From positions 1 to 9,093 of the forward strand of contig CAMAFU010000053.1 of assembly GCA_945833725.1 (NCBI GenBank): a stretch of DNA of 9,093 bases. The letters are read 5' to 3'. The DNA comes from an uncultured Treponema sp. GTDB taxonomy: Bacteria; Spirochaetota; Spirochaetia; Treponematales; Treponemataceae. The position numbers and the translations under genes are program-made. Positions 5,703 to 9,093 of this stretch are shown here, piece after piece (positions within the stretch are counted from its first letter, which is position 1; each line of letters begins with the position of its first letter). A model generated the notes under the pieces. It was given only the letters and a program-made list of their open reading frames with translations. It was not told where the DNA came from and did not search any database.

Positions 5703-6431
5703 ATGACTGAAACTAAAAAAATTAAATCTCCGGCGAAAGTTATTTTTTTAAGGGAATTGAAATCTTACTTTTCAAGTCCTATCGCCTACATTGTAACAGG
5801 GCTGTTTGTACTTGCCAGCGGTCTGCTGTTTTTTAACACATTTTTTCTGGCAAACAGGGCTGAATTAAGGAATTTCTTTTCCCTTCTGCCTGTTTTGTTT
5901 TCTTTTTTTATTCCGGCGCTTACAATGAGGATGTTTGCCGAAGAAAAGAAATCTACTTCTTTGGAAACACTTCTTACCCTTCCTGTATCTGTAAGTCAGG
6001 TTGTAATGGGTAAATTTTGGGCAGCTTTTGTATGCAGTGCAGTTCTTCTTGTTCCGTCGCTTTTTTATGCCCTGGCCTGCTTTATTTTCGGGCAGCCGGA
6101 TATAGGTCCTATGATTGGCGGTTATTTAGGAGCGTTATTTCTTGCTGCTGCCTTTTGTGCCATTTCACTTTATGCTTCCAGCACTACAAAAAACCAGATT
6201 ATCGCCTTTTTTGTTGCTTTCGCAATATGCATAATCCTTACGCTGCTAAGTAATTTTGCAATTTTCCTTCCCGGAGTTTTTGCAAATTTCATAACATATC
6301 TTTCGGCTTTCAGTCATTTTGAATCTATATGCCGGGGAATAATTGATTCAAGAGATATTGTTTACTTTTTAACCTTAACTTCCCTGTTCATCATTATGAC
6401 AATCCGCTCAATAAAAGGAGGTCAGGAATAA
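5703..6431 (+). CDS. ABC-2 type transporter permease, GldF-like
   Basis: This 242-residue inner-membrane protein has about six membrane segments, near 27-47, 57-76, 106-128, 135-157, 167-190 and 218-235. Between the second and third lies the characteristic cytoplasmic loop MRMFAEEKKSTSLETLLTLP (75-94), typical of GldF/ABC-2 permeases, where the ATPase is expected to dock. A second conserved-looking stretch, HFESICRGIIDSRDIVYF (205-222), precedes the last segment. AAGGA at 5691-5695 lies seven bases before the ATG. The gene follows the ATPase by 55 bases and is almost fused to the GldG-like gene, with one base between stop and next start. It probably forms the pore with the ATPase; substrate unknown. 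Confidence 0.92.
   Translation: MTETKKIKSPAKVIFLRELKSYFSSPIAYIVTGLFVLASGLLFFNTFFLANRAELRNFFSLLPVLFSFFIPALTMRMFAEEKKSTSLETLLTLPVSVSQVVMGKFWAAFVCSAVLLVPSLFYALACFIFGQPDIGPMIGGYLGALFLAAAFCAISLYASSTTKNQIIAFFVAFAICIILTLLSNFAIFLPGVFANFITYLSAFSHFESICRGIIDSRDIVYFLTLTSLFIIMTIRSIKGGQE
6417..6421 (+). promoter_or_regulatory. Ribosome-binding site of the GldG-like gene inside the permease gene
   Basis: GGAGG sits within the last codons of the permease, eleven bases before the ATG at 6433. The permease stop (6429-6431) and the next start are one base apart, so the two genes are probably translationally coupled. Confidence 0.75.
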
Positions 6432-6432
6432 C

Positions 6433-8475
6433 ATGAAAAAATTTATCGGCTATATAAAAAGTGCCAGAAGTGATTTTATGCTTTTTGCAGTTGTGCTTAT
6501 TCTCCTTAATCTTGTATGTTCAAAGGCTTTTTTCAGGATTGATTTAACGGAACCCCGCTCCTATTCCCTTTCTTCTACAAGCAGACAGATTGTAAAAAAC
6601 CTTGAACAGCCGTTGTCTGTAAAAGTGTTCTTTACTAAAAACCTTCCGGCACCCTACAATACAATCTATCAGTACATCCGCGATCTTTTAACGGAATACA
6701 AGGGCAATGCCAATTCCAACTTTTCGTGGGAAGCCTTTGACATGGAAAAAGACGAAAATCAAAAACTAGCCAGAGGATACGGAATTCAGCAGGTACAGAT
6801 TCAGGAACTGAAAAACAACGAAGTAGGTTTTAAAAAAGCGTGGATGGGAATTGCCGTAAGTTATGGCGACCAGACAGAAATTATTGACGGTCTTTCTTCT
6901 ACCGAGGGGCTGGAATATACATTCACTTCAAAAATGGATAAGCTTATAAGCACATCTTCTGCCCTTTCCGGCTTAAAGGAAAATGCCTCCCTAACCCTTT
7001 ATCTTTCCGACGAACTTAAAAATTTCAACATTCAGGGCATAAAAAATCTGGATAAAGATGTTTTTTCTGCATACAGCGAAGTAAACAAAAAAAACATGAA
7101 CAGAATTACCTTTAAAACTGAATCTCCGTCTTCGGAGCAGATTCCTCTTCTTGCCCAAAAATATGGAATTCAAACTTTAAACTGGAAAAACGGAAACAAC
7201 ACGGAAAATGGTGCATTAGGTCTTGTTCTTGAATATCAGGATAACTTCCGGCTGCTTCCTTTAAAAGTTACAGGCTCATTTTTTGGAAATATTGTAACTG
7301 GCGGCGATAATCTGGAAGAAGACATTTCCGAAAGTTTAAAAAGCCTTCTGTCCAAACCTTCTGTCATTGGCTATGTTACAGGTCACGGTGAACTGGAAAC
7401 TTATGATTCAAAGGAAGGGGCAGGCCTTTTTAATTCCCTTGTTTCCGACCGCTACGAATTTAAAATGCTTAATCTTAAAGAAGAAGATATTTCTGCTGGA
7501 ATGAAAAGTATTGTAATAAACGGTCCTGTAACTGCTTTTGATGAGTCTGAATTGTATAAAATTGACCAGTTTCTTATGAAAGGTGGAAACATTCTGTTCT
7601 TTACAGATCAGTTCAACGAAATCCGCCCACAGGGTCAGGCTGCCTACTATCAGCTTCCTACATACGAACCGGTAGATACAGGGCTTAACAGGCTTCTTTC
7701 AAAATACGGCGTTTCTCTTGGAAAAGACTATGTTATGGACGAAAACTGCTATGTAAATCAGGATCAGTATTATGGTTCTACGCCTTTGTATTTTGCTCCT
7801 CTCCTTCAAAAATCCAACATGGCAAAAAATCATCCTGTTACAAAAAATCTTGGCTTTGTCATCATGCTCCAGAACAGTTCCATAGATGTTTCCGAAGCAC
7901 AGAAAAATCCAGACTTAAAGGTTACAGTTCTTGCCAAATCTTCAGATAAATCCTGGCTCATGAAAGACGAAGTTTCTGCAATTCCTCAGATGATTCGCAA
8001 ACCTATCGATTCTTCTTCCATGGAAAGCCGGAATCTTGCCGTTCTTCTGGAAGGTAACTTTGAAAGTGCATTTACGGAAAATCCTGCCGAAACTGAAAAA
8101 ACAGAAGTAAGTTTTACAAATCACTATCCAAAAAGCATTCAAAAAGGAAAGATTTTCGTTACCGGAACTTCAAAAATCACTACTCCTCAAGTTGTAGATC
8201 CTGAAGGCAAGCAGCCTGTTGCCCTGTTCCTGCGAAACGCAATAGACTACATGAACGGCGAAGATGAATTATGCACAATGAGGACAAAAGGATTAAGCCT
8301 GAATACACTTTCTGCAAAAAATGGTGCTGCCGTAAACATTACCCGCTTCTTCAATGAATTTGGTCTTGTAATTCTTGTAATTCTTGCTGGAATAACAGTT
8401 CTTGTAAAAATATCTGCAAAAAAACGCCGGATTCACGATAGATACAACCCGGAAGACAAACGGCAGATAAAATAG
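6433..8475 (+). CDS. GldG-like ABC transporter auxiliary protein with large periplasmic domain
   Basis: This 680-residue protein has a membrane anchor near residues 15-35, a long extracytoplasmic domain, and a second anchor near 643-660 followed by a basic cytoplasmic tail. Right after the first anchor comes RIDLTEPRSYSLSSTSRQIV (35-54), the typical opening of the GldG / ABC_transp_aux family. Further family-like features are GYVTGHGE (313-320), a Rossmann-like strand-turn LMKGGNILFFTDQ (381-393), LLSKYGVSLGKDYVMD (421-436) and IDYMNGEDELCTMRTKG (604-620) before the second anchor. In flavobacteria GldG works with GldA and GldF and is needed for gliding, but the family is widespread in non-gliders. 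Here it stands as a separate gene rather than fused to the permease. It is likely a periplasmic partner of the transporter; its exact activity is unknown. Confidence 0.9.
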   Translation: MKKFIGYIKSARSDFMLFAVVLILLNLVCSKAFFRIDLTEPRSYSLSSTSRQIVKNLEQPLSVKVFFTKNLPAPYNTIYQYIRDLLTEYKGNANSNFSWEAFDMEKDENQKLARGYGIQQVQIQELKNNEVGFKKAWMGIAVSYGDQTEIIDGLSSTEGLEYTFTSKMDKLISTSSALSGLKENASLTLYLSDELKNFNIQGIKNLDKDVFSAYSEVNKKNMNRITFKTESPSSEQIPLLAQKYGIQTLNWKNGNNTENGALGLVLEYQDNFRLLPLKVTGSFFGNIVTGGDNLEEDISESLKSLLSKPSVIGYVTGHGELETYDSKEGAGLFNSLVSDRYEFKMLNLKEEDISAGMKSIVINGPVTAFDESELYKIDQFLMKGGNILFFTDQFNEIRPQGQAAYYQLPTYEPVDTGLNRLLSKYGVSLGKDYVMDENCYVNQDQYYGSTPLYFAPLLQKSNMAKNHPVTKNLGFVIMLQNSSIDVSEAQKNPDLKVTVLAKSSDKSWLMKDEVSAIPQMIRKPIDSSSMESRNLAVLLEGNFESAFTENPAETEKTEVSFTNHYPKSIQKGKIFVTGTSKITTPQVVDPEGKQPVALFLRNAIDYMNGEDELCTMRTKGLSLNTLSAKNGAAVNITRFFNEFGLVILVILAGITVLVKISAKKRRIHDRYNPEDKRQIK

Positions 8476-8519
8476 CAGACTGTAAAAACAAAAAATAAAT
8501 TTTATGCGAGGAAAAATTA

Positions 8520-9093
8520 ATGGACAAAAAATTAAAAATACGAAAAACAGTGCTGCTTTCCCTGATTGCAGTACTTGCCTTAATATATGCACTTCAACTG
8601 GCTTTTTCAAATAAAACTTCCCGCAAAGTTTTTGAACTGTCCCAATCCCCCGACTTCATACAAATCGAAAAGGACGACAGTAAAATAACCTTAGTTCTTG
8701 AAGGCGGACTTTGGTACATGGGAGAAGAAAAAGAAAATGTAAAAGACAGTTCCATGGAAGACATTCTGGAAAATCTTTCTGCAATTACAACCATAGAAAC
8801 TGTAAGCAGGAATGCATCTCAAGCCGACTACGAAAAATACGGATTTCAGGATATAGATTCAATTACTGTTACAGCAAAATCCTCCGGCAAAACTGTCCGG
8901 GAACTTAAAATCGGAAAGCAGGGTGCTTCTTCAACAACAAATTACATTTTGCTGGATGGTAAAAACGACATTCTTCTTGCTGCAGGCGATTTATCGTACA
9001 AATTTTCCCTTACAAAAGAAGATTTAAAGCCTGAAAGCAAAACCGAAGGAGAGTCAGATAATTCTGAAACTCCTCAGGAAGAAAAGCCTTCAG
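8520..9093 (+). CDS. DUF4340 domain protein (3' end outside window)
   Basis: 191 codons are visible from an ATG with GAGGA at 8508-8512, seven bases upstream. Residues about 9-29 form an N-terminal membrane anchor; the rest should be extracytoplasmic. The order of elements fits DUF4340: a strand with a Trp (GGLWYMGEEKENVKDSSM), the helix DILENLSAITTIETV, YEKYGFQD, a strand pair ending in ELKIGKQG, then TTNYILLDGKNDILLAAGDL. From about residue 173 it becomes rich in Glu, Ser, Lys and Pro, a disordered linker that continues out of the window. It follows the GldG-like gene by 44 bases. DUF4340 genes often accompany GldG-type ABC loci, so it probably belongs to the same envelope complex; no biochemical role is established from the sequence. 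Confidence 0.88.
   Translation, partial: MDKKLKIRKTVLLSLIAVLALIYALQLAFSNKTSRKVFELSQSPDFIQIEKDDSKITLVLEGGLWYMGEEKENVKDSSMEDILENLSAITTIETVSRNASQADYEKYGFQDIDSITVTAKSSGKTVRELKIGKQGASSTTNYILLDGKNDILLAAGDLSYKFSLTKEDLKPESKTEGESDNSETPQEEKPS

Overview
The window looks like a chromosomal stretch of a low-to-moderate GC spirochaete, most likely a Treponema relative. The reasons are a threonyl-tRNA synthetase that starts directly at the editing domain with no TGS domain, a FliL-like protein, AT-rich spacers interrupted by GC-rich palindromic elements, and the style of the proteins. This is inference; no rRNA or other marker is present to prove it.

Left part (1-2337): two divergent genes. On the minus strand, a long reading frame begins at a GTG (1595) and runs off the left edge. 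It encodes a two-membrane-segment protein with a sensor-like topology: a short cytoplasmic N-terminus, about 325 extracytoplasmic residues, a second membrane segment, and a charged cytoplasmic tail ending in 13-residue acidic/proline tandem repeats. Facing away from it is a small single-pass FliL-like protein (1870-2337). Their shared spacer holds a compact GC-rich element made of 5-6 bp stem-loops.

Middle (2338-4410): a stem-loop-rich non-coding block precedes thrS (2562-4316), which has an AGGGG ribosome-binding site and ends in a strong intrinsic terminator with a nested hairpin.

A gene-free gap of about 400 bases (4317-4717) follows. It holds the terminator, AT-rich DNA, a second palindromic element (4511-4635) with matching ends, and the leader of the next operon.

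Right part (4718-9093): an operon on the plus strand with an ABC ATPase (GldA-like), an ABC-2 type permease (GldF-like), a large two-anchor periplasmic auxiliary protein (GldG-like) and a DUF4340 protein that runs off the right edge. The ATPase and permease should form the membrane motor, and the GldG-like and DUF4340 proteins its extracytoplasmic accessory part. The cargo is unknown. Such loci occur well beyond gliding bacteria, so gliding should not be inferred.

No tRNA, rRNA, CRISPR array, insertion sequence or phage gene was seen. The less ordinary material is the sensor-like protein with its diverging acidic repeats, the orphan FliL-like gene, and the three palindrome-rich intergenic blocks.
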